Positions 43,716-52,244 of a DNA stretch of 64,000 nucleotides are shown piece after piece (position 1 is the stretch's first letter; every line of letters starts with the position of its first letter). The DNA is taken from assembly GCA_023898785.1 (NCBI GenBank), contig CP060239.1:1-64000 (forward strand). The letters run 5' to 3'. The position numbers and the translations under genes were made by a program. Origin of the DNA: Rhodospirillales bacterium (GTDB taxonomy: Bacteria > Pseudomonadota > Alphaproteobacteria > Micavibrionales > Micavibrionaceae). The notes beneath the pieces are model-generated. The model saw only the letters and a list, made by a program, of their open reading frames with translations, did no database searches and had not been told where the DNA came from.

Positions 43716-44609
43716 ATGAAGCTAACAGCCAAGAAAATAGACACTGCAACTCGTGAAAAAGACGGAGCAAAGCTTTTTGATGGAAAGGGCTTGTTTCTGG
43801 AGCTTCATAAGAATGGAAGCAAGTACTGGCGTTACAAATATCGCCATCTTGGCAAAGAAAAACTCATGTCTTTGGGGGTATATCCGGAAATAACTCTTGC
43901 AGAAGCGCGTGAAAAACACCGAGTGGCTCATAAATTGGTTGCAGAAGGCGAAGACCCCGTTCAGCTTAAAAGGGAAGCCACAGCGCACAAGAAATATGAA
44001 CAGGGCAACACTTTTGAAAAAATAGCTAGAGACTGGCTGGAATATAAAAAGACGGAGTGGTCAGAAACCAATTACGCAACAACAAAGCGTCGCCTACAAA
44101 AAGACGTGTTTCCAGTGATTGGTTATGTACCAATTAAATCAGTCACTCACCAAATGCTCATTGATTTGTCCAAGACCATTCAAGAGCGTGGCGCTAATGA
44201 ACTTGCAAAGCGCGTAATCCAAATGAGCAAGCATATTTTTCAATACGCCATCATTAACGGCTACGCAGAAAAGAACGTGGCTGAAGATTTGAAGGGGTTT
44301 ATAAAAACACCGACTACAAAATCATATGCCGCCATAGACCCGAAAGACTTACCCGATCTTTTAAGAGCAATAGATAAGCATAGATCACGAATGCATCGGC
44401 AATCGCAAATCGCCCTTGAGTTAATGATGCTGACCTTTGTACGCACAAATGAGCTCATTAAAGCGGAATGGGGTGAATTCGACATGGAACACGCCCTATG
44501 GGTTATTCCGGGAAAACGCATGAAGATGAAAAACGATCATCTTGTGCCTCTTTCTAAGCAATCGATAGCCTTGATTGAAGAATTAAGAGGTCTTCCAATC
44601 ATTCTTTGA
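43716..44609 (+). pseudogene. P4-type tyrosine integrase, C-terminally truncated
   Basis: 297 residues against about 400 in the family. It has the DUF4102 N-terminal domain (LFDGKGLFLELHKNGSKYWR, YRHLGKEKLMSLGVYPEITL), the SAM-like core-binding domain, and the first catalytic Arg243 (MMLTFVRTNELIKAEWGEF). The later H-x-x-R and Tyr motifs are missing. The frame runs into sequence antisense to the KAP gene at 44583-44609, so a deletion joined the two. It is probably inactive. It lies just after tRNA-Glu. Confidence 0.85.
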
Positions 44610-45722
44610 GGCTATTGATGGATCGTAAAAAGCCTCTTGTCCTTTTTCGATTAAAAACTTTTCCCAGTCAGAAAGAACGGGAGGCGCAACTCGAAAAGTA
44701 ATTTCAAAAGTTTTTTCGAGATAAGACTTTATTTTCGCATCCACAGAAGGCTGATCAATGTTCTCGCCATCGAAGAGAACTTTGAGCGATACGGGGTCTA
44801 AAGGTACGATTAACCACAAATTATCGAAAGCAGCGCTATCTCCCTCTCTATCAACAAAAAAGCTTCTCATGGTAGCCCAAAGAGCCAGCGCCTTGTCTTC
44901 TGGCAGGCGATCTAAGTTATCGATTACTACTATTAGACGGGTGTTTTCATTTGAAAGACATTTGTTCAAAATTTTTGAAAAAATATCTTGAAACTCTATG
45001 GCTGTAGGGTCTGGAGTTTTAACAATATGGTTTACAACTTTGTCAGTTGTTTTGTTAAAAAATAGAGAAAGTACGTTTTCTTTATCAGTATGAAATTTAT
45101 TGGCCCAATACCCAACCCAAAAAGGGATACCTAAGAACGCCAATAATAAATAATAGTACCAAGCAGCATCTATACGATTAGCCAACATTGCTAGCCCGAT
45201 AGGAAAGAGCATTAAAGAAATTCCGAGCGTTTTTCCGCTTTCAGTTAATACAGGTGTACTTGTTGTTATATGATCTTCACTCTGGCCTTTGACACGATCT
45301 AGATCATCTTGCCATTCTTCTTCAGTAGTGATTACATCTCCGTTAGGGGTTGTTTCTCCAGCCAAAAATTTAACAAAAGCTTCCAAGAAAGAGCGTCGAA
45401 TAGGATCATTTTCGTAAACCCAAGCATCAAATTCAAAAATATACGTTTTCAATTCTGGTGATTTTTTAGCTTTACCAGCTTGAGCTTTTTCAGGCGTATA
45501 TAATCTACTTAAGTTCTTAATAACTGAGGATTTACCACTACCCCACCCCCCTAAAAGACCGATAGGTTTTCTTCTGTAAAGATCATTGTCACAAGGAGTG
45601 TTGTCTATTATTTCTTTGATCGCTTGTGCGATTTTTTCACCTCCGCCAAATTTATCTGTATCAGATGGTTGATCTTCGAGATGCTTGGGAAAAAACTTTA
45701 CGGATTTATCAGTTGTACTCAT
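44583..45722 (-). CDS. KAP-family P-loop NTPase, probably truncated
   Basis: A 379-residue protein with Walker A GLLGGWGSGKSS (Lys64), two membrane helices inserted in the P-loop domain (about 165-182 and 187-206), and Walker B RLIVVIDNLDRL (Asp268). This insertion is the hallmark of KAP NTPases, some of which protect against phage or are exclusion proteins like PifA. Members are usually 500 residues or more; this one stops at the point where the integrase frame also ends, so its C-terminus is probably lost. Start ATG 45722. Activity is uncertain. Confidence 0.8.
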   Translation of the reverse strand: MSTTDKSVKFFPKHLEDQPSDTDKFGGGEKIAQAIKEIIDNTPCDNDLYRRKPIGLLGGWGSGKSSVIKNLSRLYTPEKAQAGKAKKSPELKTYIFEFDAWVYENDPIRRSFLEAFVKFLAGETTPNGDVITTEEEWQDDLDRVKGQSEDHITTSTPVLTESGKTLGISLMLFPIGLAMLANRIDAAWYYYLLLAFLGIPFWVGYWANKFHTDKENVLSLFFNKTTDKVVNHIVKTPDPTAIEFQDIFSKILNKCLSNENTRLIVVIDNLDRLPEDKALALWATMRSFFVDREGDSAAFDNLWLIVPLDPVSLKVLFDGENIDQPSVDAKIKSYLEKTFEITFRVAPPVLSDWEKFLIEKGQEAFYDPSIASKNDWKTS

Positions 45723-45824
45723 TTGTTATTCTTTCTGAAGTCCTTAGCAGCATGTTAGCTTGAAAGACTTAGTTAGGAATTTTTTAGGCGGTTGTAAGAT
45801 TAAAGACTACATCAACTCAGGCGA

Positions 45825-46223
45825 TTAAGGCAATATGAGGTTAGCATGTTGATGTAAGAGTACTTTTGATGCGTTGATTACGGCTTGTATACTTCTGGCG
45901 TGCTTTTTCAATCTATTATAAAGCGCGGGCGACGTGTTTGTAACAGATCGGGATTGCCTCCAGCCACTGGGAACAGCCTTTCCAGCATAAATAGGCATAT
46001 TCATCTTCTTAGTATTAGCCTCAGCTATCGGCGAATATGGCTCAAAAGAGCCTTTATAATACAACAGATAAACGCCAGCTCCAGGAAAAGAGTGGTTAGG
46101 AGGCAATGGCTCTACTGGTGATGAAATCAAAAAATTTATAGCATCAGTAATTACCTTCTGAAATACAGAAGACTGGAAGGTGTGCAGGCTTTGGTCAAAA
46201 TTAGAGCTATTATCTGAGGCCAT
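45825..46223 (-). pseudogene. Eco29kI-like GIY-YIG restriction endonuclease fragment
   Basis: 132 residues from ATG 46223. The GIY-YIG halves are GAGVYLLYYKGSFEPY and PIYAGKAVPSGWRQ, followed by SPALYNRLKKHARSIQA, all typical of Eco29kI-family type II enzymes. Family members are about 200 residues; here the second half is missing after SKVLLHQ. No methyltransferase gene is present, which also indicates a broken system. It is separated from the KAP gene by 102 bp on the same strand. Confidence 0.7.
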
Positions 46224-46542
46224 AATTCTATCAAGTTATTGGTTTTTAAAGAAAATAGAACTTTAATATATTTCACTATAAAATGCTATACAACCCTTAT
46301 TGATTGGAAGCAAAATGAACGAATAAGCACGTAGTAAAAACAGTAATAAGGGGTATATTAAGGGGTATATGCATAAACCCGAACAAATATTGATATTTAA
46401 ATCAATTGTTTGATAAGCTATTTAGAAGTCCGTACGGACGCCATTTTGCCTTTAATCCCTTATAATTCAGTTACTTAAAAACCCGTATTTTTTTGGGCAT
46501 CGCTTTTTTGTACAGCGCTTTGTACAGAGAAGGATTATCCCT
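46224..46542. other. 319-bp gap with degenerate attachment site
   Basis: No gene is seen. At 46429-46443 the sequence TCCGTACGGACGCCA resembles the tRNA-Glu 3' end with one C and one G deleted. It may be an old attachment site between two stacked elements. The segment 46445-46530 would carry the promoter of the next integrase-like gene. Confidence 0.5.
46429..46443 (+). repeat. degenerate copy of tRNA-Glu 3' end
   Basis: TCCGTACGGACGCCA against TCCCGTACGGGACGCCA in the tRNA: same symmetrical core with two single-base losses on either side. Following bases (TTTTGCC) differ from the other copies. Confidence 0.55.
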
Positions 46543-47415
46543 TTGAAAAAAGTACATGGTCAAAGCTACCTATATGAGCATGGCAAGCACTTCTATTTCC
46601 GGATAGCTATTCCTGCAAAACTGGCACTGTATTTTCCCTACAGAGAATACAAAAAGTCTCTAAAAACCGAGGACTTCAAACAAGCTCGTTCAAAGTGTTG
46701 GAGAATGAGCAATGCCGCGCTATCCTTTTTTGGGCAAATTACGCAGGTGGCAATGCATTTATCAGAAGAAAAAATCAAAGAAATCGTCCGCAATCACTTC
46801 GAAAAGCGGCTTTTAGATGCATCAGAAGAGTACTATTTTCATACATCATTGGTTCGCAATGACCCCGTTGAAGGCTTTAGCCCCGGTGTTATCAAACACA
46901 TGAAAGGCGAAAGCGAAAAGCTATTAAGCCATTATGATAGCCTCAAAGCCTCTCATGATTACGATGATGAGCAGGAAAGTATAGCCCAAGAAATTCTAAA
47001 ATTTGAAAATATAGATAGTGAGGCAAATAAAACCGAGTTCTTTCAACTTTGCCTTGAGTTAGTAAGGGCGCATTATGAGGCTGAGCGTATTAATCATGCC
47101 TACTTACATGCTCAAGAACATGAAGGAAAAATAACCGATCCTTATTTTGAAGGGTGCTCAAACTTTTTTGAACAACGTGCTCCGGAGATTTTTTTCGAAT
47201 ATCGGGGGAAACCTTATTATCGCGCAACAGCATCAAGTACTTTAGAAGATGCCTATATTCTATTTTCAAAATCTGGAACCATTTCATCTTCTCTCTACAA
47301 TCCATTTCATAGCACCTATTTTCTAAGTTGGACACTATTATGGCTTCTGAAAACTTGCATGCTAAAAAATGCAACACCAGTTCGAATTCCATTTTTACCA
47401 AATTGCTTAAATTAG
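46543..47415 (+). pseudogene. tyrosine-recombinase N-terminal part (DUF6538 type)
   Basis: 290 residues starting at TTG 46543 after GAAGGAT. The start SYLYEHGKHFYFRIAIPAKL, YFPYREYKKSLKTEDFKQAR matches the N-terminal domain of DUF6538-containing phage integrases. A long helical core-binding part follows. The catalytic domain is absent: the last 45 residues (from about SSLYNPF) look unrelated, as if the frame runs into other DNA near 47290. Probably an integrase of a second island at the same tRNA. Confidence 0.65.
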
Positions 47416-47707
47416 TTGATTTTTGTACAGAGATTTGTACATTTTGGTTAATTTTAACAATAGCGAAACTTGGAAAACTGCGGTTTACAAGGGGTTCAAA
47501 AAATTGGCACCCCCTCCCGTACGGGACGCCAATTTTACTCTTCACCGACATTCATAGATGTTCACTGATGACCGAAAACGCTAGCGTTTGCAACGGTTTC
47601 AGCTTTCATGTATAATCATTTCTGTTCGCAAGAGATTGCGTGCAATCGGACAAAATGGGGGCAAGCTAGGGTGCATGCCCCCAAAGCAGAAATGAGCTTG
47701 CCCCCAC
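47416..47707. other. 292-bp gap with attachment repeat and hairpin
   Basis: No gene is seen. It contains the 17-bp repeat of the tRNA-Glu end (47515-47531). It also has an inverted repeat GGGGGCAAGCT (about 47655) / AGCTTGCCCCC (about 47695) directly before the next integrase fragment, which may be part of an excision or regulatory site. Confidence 0.5.
47515..47531 (+). repeat. attachment-site core, island copy
   Basis: TCCCGTACGGGACGCCA, identical to 43534-43550 in tRNA-Glu. It marks the far end of an integrated element spanning about 43551-47514. Confidence 0.85.
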
Positions 47708-48052
47708 ATGAAACTGACCAATACAGCATGCAAAAATGCCAAACCGACCAACAAAGCCGTTAAGATGTTCGACGGCCAAGGGCTTTACCTTGAGGTCACA
47801 ACGGCAGGAAACAAGCTCTGGCGCTTGAAATACCGTTACAATGGCAAAGAAAAGAGAATCGCATTTGGCGCTTATCCTGAGGTATCTCTAGCTGAGGCGC
47901 GGGAGAAACGGGACAAGGCCAGAAAACTCCTTGCTGAAGGCCATGATCCTTCCTTAGAACGCAAGAAGCGGAAAGCTGAAATCCTTGAAAATGCAGAGAA
48001 TACCTTCGAGAAAGTCGCGCGCGAATGGCACGAGTTCAACATAAACGGTTGA
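47708..48052 (+). pseudogene. third integrase fragment (DUF4102 N-terminal domain)
   Basis: 114 residues: MKLTNTACKNAKPTNKAVKM, FDGQGLYLEVTTAGNKLWRL, FGAYPEVSLAEAREKRDKAR, the N-terminal arm-binding domain of P4-type integrases. It stops at EWHEFNING with no core or catalytic domain. It begins 177 bp after the attachment repeat at 47515, so it was the integrase of a further element placed after the first. Confidence 0.8.
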
Positions 48053-48055
48053 CCA

Positions 48056-48358
48056 ATGGCTAAAATAGTCGAGTACAAAGATCATTTCTCAAAATGGCTT
48101 TCAAGAGTTCCGGCAAAACACGCGCTCCGTGTTACGGAAGCCCTTTACCGAATGGAATTAGGGAACTTTGGCGATCATAAATCAGTCGGTGAAGGCGTGA
48201 TGGAGCGGCGGATTTTTGGTAGTCCCGCTATTCGCATTTATTACGCTATGGATGGTAAAGAGCTTATTGTGCTTTTGGTCGGCGGCACAAAAAGTAAGCA
48301 AGACAAGGATATTGCTAAAGCTAAAAAGCTTTGGGGTGCTTATAAGTCTGAAAAATAA
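48056..48358 (+). CDS. RelE/HigB-like toxin of a type II toxin-antitoxin pair
   Basis: 100 residues of the HI1419-like addiction-module killer family: RRIFGSPAIRIYYAMDGKEL followed by IVLLVGGTKSKQDKDIAKAK is the family core. It probably cleaves mRNA at the ribosome. The toxin gene comes first, as in HigBA systems. The ATG at 48056 lies 3 bp after the integrase-fragment stop. The antitoxin gene follows after 74 bp. Confidence 0.85.
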   Translation: MAKIVEYKDHFSKWLSRVPAKHALRVTEALYRMELGNFGDHKSVGEGVMERRIFGSPAIRIYYAMDGKELIVLLVGGTKSKQDKDIAKAKKLWGAYKSEK

Positions 48359-48432
48359 GCGTTTTAACACATTTGACTTGCCAAATAATAACATATATGT
48401 TAGCATAAAAATAGAAATGGGTAAGGTGAAAA

Positions 48433-48771
48433 ATGGCTATTACACGCGATTTTAAAGAAACAATTATGGAGAGGGCAAAACGCGACGCTGGTTTTCGTCG
48501 TGGCATGCTTATGCGCGGCATCGCTATGCTTATTGCGGGCGATGCGGAAGATGTTCAAGTGGGTAAATCCTATATCAGAGATTATATCAACGCGACGATT
48601 GGCTTTCCTAAACTGTCAAAACGCACGGGCATACCAAAAGAAAGCCTTATGCGCATGCTGAGCCCTTCTGGCAATCCAAGCCTCAGCAATCTAAATCAAG
48701 TAACCCATACTTTACTGGAAACAGAAGGTGTGAAAGAGGCTGATAGCTTACGGGTTTCTGTGCAGGGTTAA
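48433..48771 (+). CDS. HI1420-like antitoxin (helix-turn-helix)
   Basis: 112 residues. The C-terminal half has a Cro-like helix-turn-helix (FPKLSKRTGIPKESLMRMLS, NPSLSNLNQVTHTLLE) of the HI1420-type antitoxin family, the usual partner of HI1419-like toxins. It should neutralise the toxin and repress the pair. GTAAGG lies about 9 bases before the ATG. The stop overlaps a minus-strand gene remnant. Confidence 0.82.
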   Translation: MAITRDFKETIMERAKRDAGFRRGMLMRGIAMLIAGDAEDVQVGKSYIRDYINATIGFPKLSKRTGIPKESLMRMLSPSGNPSLSNLNQVTHTLLETEGVKEADSLRVSVQG

Positions 48772-48950
48772 TTGAGCGCACTTAAGCTGCTTTGACAAAG
48801 TGTTTCCTTGTTTTCAGGCCATGTACCAATAAGCAATTTTGCACCTTCTAAATAGCCCGCTATATAACCCTCTTTCCAACTTTCGACACGCGAAATGTAC
48901 CTGCCACTTTGGATTTGGGTTCTTAAGCCCAGACCTGCCCGTACAACAGA
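48768..48950 (-). pseudogene. remnant of a small exported-protein gene
   Basis: On the minus strand an open stretch without a start reads GRYISRVESWKEGYIAGYLE and GAKLLIGTWPENK, then TAA at 48768. The GYIAGYLEGAKL pattern recalls small periplasmic Rap1a/immunity-type proteins, but only the C-terminal third is left and a TGA lies directly upstream. The rest of 48951-49092 holds no recognisable gene. Confidence 0.35.
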
Positions 48951-49092
48951 TCACGGACAAGCATAAAGAATCCGCGCGAAATATCCATCTTTTTTATCAG
49001 GCACTTACAGGAGGGAATTAGGAACACTGGCACCCAGTGTTAGGCACCCCATAGACCGGGCTACCGTCCGCGTTCTTGCCGTTGCGCAGGAA

Positions 49093-49186
49093 GTCAAGGA
49101 CACCGGGATTCAGGTCAATTCCGCGAGGAATTGTAATGCGCAAAGCGCGGCGCAGCCCCATAGAACCACGGGTTTACCCGTGGGTA
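49093..49186 (+). repeat. 94-bp repeat, copy 2 (solo IS200 right end)
   Basis: Identical by eye to 7648-7741, including the palindrome CCACGGGTTTACCCGTGG (49166-49183). No tnpA or left end accompanies it. It ends 1 bp before the thiG stop codon. Confidence 0.95.
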
Positions 49187-49187
49187 T

Positions 49188-49976
49188 CTATTGTTGGTGC
49201 CAGAAGGGTTTATCGATCAGCGGGGTTGAAGGGGTGGCGTTTTCCTGCGGGGCGATGATCCCCGCCAGATAGGCGGCGCGGCCAGCCTCGATACTTTGGG
49301 CGAAGGCGCGGGCCATTTCGGCGGGGTGTCCGGCTTTGGCGACAGCGGTGTTGAGTAAAACGGCGTCATAGCCCATTTCCATGACCTGAGCCGCATGTGA
49401 TGGCGCGCCGATGCCGGCATCGACAACGAGGGTGATATTGGGAAAACGCTCGCGCAGTTGTTTCAGCGCATAAGGGTTGTTGAGGCCGCGGCCAGAGCCG
49501 ATCGGCGCGCCCCAGGGCATGAGGATTTTACAGCCCAGATCGGCAAGGCGCTGGGCCAAAACCAGATCGTCGGTCATATAGGGGTAGACTTCGAAGCCTT
49601 TTTTCAGGAGGGCTTCGGTGGCTTCTAACAGGCCGAAGGGGTCGGGTTGCAGGGTGTATTGGTCGCCAATGATTTCAAGTTTGATACGGCTGGTTTCAAA
49701 AACCTCGCGGGCCATTTCGGCTGTGGTGATGGCTTCTTCGGGGCTGTGGCATCCGGCGGTATTGGGCAGGATCGGTACGTCGAAATTTTTAAGGATGTTC
49801 CAGAAATCCTGACCTTTACCGGCTTTGCTTTCGCGGCGCAAAGACACGGTGATCAGGCCGGGCTGTGCCGCCTCAATGCTTTCGCCTAAGGCCTGTGGTG
49901 ACGGGTAACCAGCCGTGCCCAAAAACAGGCGGGATTTGAGGATGGTTTCGTTAATGACGAGTTTTTTTTTATTCAT
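49188..49976 (-). CDS. thiG: thiazole synthase
   Basis: This 262-residue TIM-barrel enzyme makes the thiazole phosphate of thiamine from deoxyxylulose phosphate, dehydroglycine and ThiS thiocarboxylate. Signatures: SRLFLGTAGYPS, LPNTAGCHS, IKLEIIGDQYTLQPD with the imine-forming Lys99, and MPWGAPIGSGRGLNNPYAL. Last gene of a thiO-thiS-lipoprotein-thiG unit under a TPP riboswitch. An IS200 right end sits directly after the stop, so any gene that once followed (for example thiE) may have been displaced. Confidence 0.96.
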   Translation of the reverse strand: MNKKKLVINETILKSRLFLGTAGYPSPQALGESIEAAQPGLITVSLRRESKAGKGQDFWNILKNFDVPILPNTAGCHSPEEAITTAEMAREVFETSRIKLEIIGDQYTLQPDPFGLLEATEALLKKGFEVYPYMTDDLVLAQRLADLGCKILMPWGAPIGSGRGLNNPYALKQLRERFPNITLVVDAGIGAPSHAAQVMEMGYDAVLLNTAVAKAGHPAEMARAFAQSIEAGRAAYLAGIIAPQENATPSTPLIDKPFWHQQ

Positions 49977-50424
49977 CTCTTTTAGTATTTAAAAAATCAT
50001 CTGCTAAAATAGGGTTACCAGCTCTTTTTTGTCCATCTCTTTGCGCGTTTAAAAAATCATCCGCCGTAATGGGTACGCCAGCTCTTTCAGCGATTGGTTT
50101 TGTGTTTTCACGGGAAAAACTTATTTTGTTTGCCATTTCTACAATTTCTTGAGCAGTTTTTCCATCAACTTTTGCTTGGAAAATGCCTTTGAAAATTGCG
50201 GTGTTTTGTCCTATAGAGGCCAAGTCCATAATATTTTCAACATCACCAAACATAATAATTTTCAAAGATTGTGAGAAATTCTTCTGTTGGTCTGGTTCGA
50301 GTTCTTTCATAATTTCTGCAATGCTTTTTTGTAGCTTTTCTTCACTTGAAGCGTCAATTCTTGTTTCTTTGAGACATGCTGAAACAGAAAGTAAAATAGC
50401 TAGTAACAAAAATATTTTCTTCAT
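49969..50424 (-). CDS. small lipoprotein inside the thiamine operon
   Basis: A 151-residue lipoprotein with lipobox SVSAC (Cys17). The following SSEEKLQKSIAEIMKELEPD...NFSQSLKIIMFGD region resembles DUF6694-type lipoproteins. The C-terminus contains a repeated ADDFLN-x-(A/T)-x-RD unit in two copies (about 121-150). Its end overlaps thiG by 8 bases, and it begins 2 bp after thiS, so it is translated with the thiamine genes. A role in thiamine synthesis is not known. Confidence 0.75.
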   Translation of the reverse strand: MKKIFLLLAILLSVSACLKETRIDASSEEKLQKSIAEIMKELEPDQQKNFSQSLKIIMFGDVENIMDLASIGQNTAIFKGIFQAKVDGKTAQEIVEMANKISFSRENTKPIAERAGVPITADDFLNAQRDGQKRAGNPILADDFLNTKRDE

Positions 50425-50426
50425 TT

Positions 50427-50627
50427 CTACCCTCCCTGCATCGGGGCGACGATTTCGATGTCGTCGCCATCTTTGAGGATAGTGTGCGCATAATCGCCTT
50501 TGGGCACGAAGGTGCCGTTACGCGCCACGGCGATCATCATGCCGATGACTTCTTCTTGTGCGAGCACGTCATAGAGGTTGAGCGGGGCGGTGAAGTTTTT
50601 AGGCCGCCCGTTGATGATGATGTTCAT
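50427..50627 (-). CDS. thiS: sulfur carrier protein ThiS
   Basis: A 66-residue ubiquitin-like protein whose C-terminal Gly-Gly (VAPMQGG) is thiocarboxylated and gives sulfur to ThiG. Start MNIIINGRPKNF and the VARNGTFVPKGDY and GDDIEIV segments are typical. It overlaps the end of thiO by 29 bases. Confidence 0.95.
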   Translation of the reverse strand: MNIIINGRPKNFTAPLNLYDVLAQEEVIGMMIAVARNGTFVPKGDYAHTILKDGDDIEIVAPMQGG

Positions 50628-51663
50628 CGCGGTCTTTCTTTAGCAGGTTGAGGAAATTATTTTGTCCGCCCGCAATATGATCCGCTACGCACCGTCCTAT
50701 TATTGGAGAAAGCATAAAGCCATGGCGAAACAGGCCGTTACAGCGGATGATGTTGTCATTTTTTGATATTTCTATGCGCGGCAAATTGTCGGGGTAGGAT
50801 GGGCGAATGCCGGCCTTAACTTCAATGATTTCGGCTTCGCTGAAAGACGGGTGCAGACTGTACAGGGCGCTGAGGAGCTCTAGGCCGGAGCGGATGCTGA
50901 CCTGTGTATTGTCAGAACTTTCGATGATGGTGGCGCCGATCATGAAGATGTGGTCAGGGCGCGGGACGATATAGAGCGGATAGCACGGATGCATCAGGCG
51001 GACCGGGCGGTTTAAGGCCAGTTCGGTATTGTGGACGATGACGATTTCGCCTTTAACGCCGCGCAGGTTTTTGTCTTCCCATGCCGCGCCCATGCCGCGG
51101 CAGTCAAGGACATGGTCGTATTGTGCGCTTATGGCCGTGGGGTCGGCTTTTTCCTGAATGAAGGTTACGCCTGCGGCTTTGAGATAATCACACAAGGCGT
51201 GCATGGCCGGGGCAGGATTAATGTGGGCTTCTTCAGCCAGATATAGCCCTTGCGGGAATTTTTCAGCCAGTGCTGGTTCGAGCTCACTAGTAGCGGTATA
51301 TTCACCCTTACCGGCGGGCAGGTGGGCGGCAAAGCGCTGTAAGATATAGCGATCTTCCTCATGGGCGAGCAGGAGGCTGCCGTTTTGGCGAAAGTCAAAA
51401 CCTAGGCCATCGCCATGCTTTTCTGCAAATTTGGCCCACAGGGCGATGCTGCCTAAGCCCGCTTCGATCCATTCATGGGGCATATGTTCGATTTCGGCCA
51501 AAGGCGCGAGCATGCCGCCAGCCATGAAGCTGGCGTTATCGGCCGGGAAGCCTGCGGGGTCATAGAGTGTTACGCCATGGCCATCCTCAAGCATGGTATA
51601 GGCGGAGCAGAGTCCAGTAATGCCGGCGCCGATAATGGCTATGTTTTGTGGTTGTTGGCTCAT
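50599..51663 (-). CDS. thiO: glycine oxidase ThiO
   Basis: A 354-residue FAD-dependent D-amino-acid-oxidase-type enzyme that turns glycine into the dehydroglycine used by ThiG. FAD motif IAIIGAGITGLCSAYTML; DCRGMGAAWEDKNLRGVKGE and GATIIESSDN...GIRPSYPDNLPRIE support ThiO over other DAO members. ATG 51663 directly follows the TPP riboswitch. First gene of the operon. Confidence 0.92.
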   Translation of the reverse strand: MSQQPQNIAIIGAGITGLCSAYTMLEDGHGVTLYDPAGFPADNASFMAGGMLAPLAEIEHMPHEWIEAGLGSIALWAKFAEKHGDGLGFDFRQNGSLLLAHEEDRYILQRFAAHLPAGKGEYTATSELEPALAEKFPQGLYLAEEAHINPAPAMHALCDYLKAAGVTFIQEKADPTAISAQYDHVLDCRGMGAAWEDKNLRGVKGEIVIVHNTELALNRPVRLMHPCYPLYIVPRPDHIFMIGATIIESSDNTQVSIRSGLELLSALYSLHPSFSEAEIIEVKAGIRPSYPDNLPRIEISKNDNIIRCNGLFRHGFMLSPIIGRCVADHIAGGQNNFLNLLKKDRDEHHHQRAA

Positions 51664-51670
51664 CTTTCGT

Positions 51671-51749
51671 CTCACGCTTCCTACGCCAGTACAATCTGGA
51701 TCAGGTCCCGGGCGTATAATCTCAGCTCCTTATGGGCACCGCCGGTGAG
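51671..51749 (-). promoter_or_regulatory. TPP riboswitch (THI element)
   Basis: Read on the minus strand: CACCGGCGGTGCCC, AAGGAGCTGAGATTATACGC, GGGACCTGATCCAGATTG, TACTGGCGTAGGAAGCGTG. These are the conserved CUGAGA and ACCUGAUC...GCGUAGG(G)AA cores of thiamine-pyrophosphate riboswitches. It ends only 8 nt before the thiO start, so it probably blocks ribosome binding when TPP is bound. It controls thiO-thiS-lipoprotein-thiG. Confidence 0.95.
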
Positions 51750-51759
51750 TGTTTTCGCC

Positions 51760-51787
51760 AATTTATGCTTATTTTGTAAAAAGTCAA
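51760..51787 (-). promoter_or_regulatory. probable promoter of the thi operon
   Basis: On the minus strand TTGACT (51787-51782) and TAAATT (51765-51760) are 16 bp apart and lie just upstream of the riboswitch. Called by eye. Confidence 0.5.
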
Positions 51788-51874
51788 TTGATGTGACTTG
51801 CTTTTAACCGGGCGGGGCGCTATATATCACCATCCATTCTTTGAAGGGCCTTGCGGTCTTTTGTTTTTTTGTAT

Positions 51875-51918
<44 letters not shown>

Positions 51919-52074
51919 CGAGTTGAAAAAATGGACGGATTAAGAGGTTGAAAAGTATAGGAGTTTTTAAGAGCGTAAAAAGTTAAAAAGTGCTATTTGT
52001 AGCAGTAAGTAGCAGTGAAATGTCATACGGGATTGTCATACGCTTTTATGTTATATATGAATTGATTTTTTTGA

Positions 52075-52151
52075 CGCGGGGTGGAGCAGTCTGGTAGCTC
52101 GTTAGGCTCATAACCTAAAGGTCAGTGGTTCAAATCCACTCCCCGCAACCA
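52075..52151 (+). tRNA. tRNA-fMet (CAT), initiator
   Basis: A 77-nt gene with encoded CCA. C1 is unpaired with A72 (CGCGGGG...CCCCGCA-ACCA), the initiator mark. Anticodon arm TTAGG-CTCATAA-CCTAA, T arm CAGTGG-TTCAAAT-CCACT. The D arm differs from the half copy at 51875 (TCTGG for CCCGG). A terminator follows at 52158. Confidence 0.96.
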
Positions 52152-52157
52152 GTTTTA

Positions 52158-52188
52158 AATAAAGCCGCTTCATAGCGGCTTTATTTTT
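52158..52188 (+). terminator. intrinsic terminator after tRNA-fMet
   Basis: AATAAAGCCGC (52158-52168) pairs with GCGGCTTTATT (52175-52185), 11 bp with a 6-nt loop, followed by TTT. Confidence 0.9.
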
Positions 52189-52244
52189 GTCCATTTTAAT
52201 AATATTGTTAATGGCAATCAGAAAATTTTTAAAAGGATGCGGGG

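Noticed and set aside
43439..43744. Minus-strand frame across the tRNA-Glu region
   Set aside because: It covers the tRNA gene and remnant DNA with no family support; a chance frame.
47090..47551. Minus-strand frame of 153 codons
   Set aside because: It overlaps the integrase-like gene in antisense and has no ribosome-binding site or recognisable motif.
48839..49021. 60-codon plus-strand frame after the antitoxin gene
   Set aside because: No ribosome-binding site or family pattern; the opposite strand shows a more gene-like remnant.
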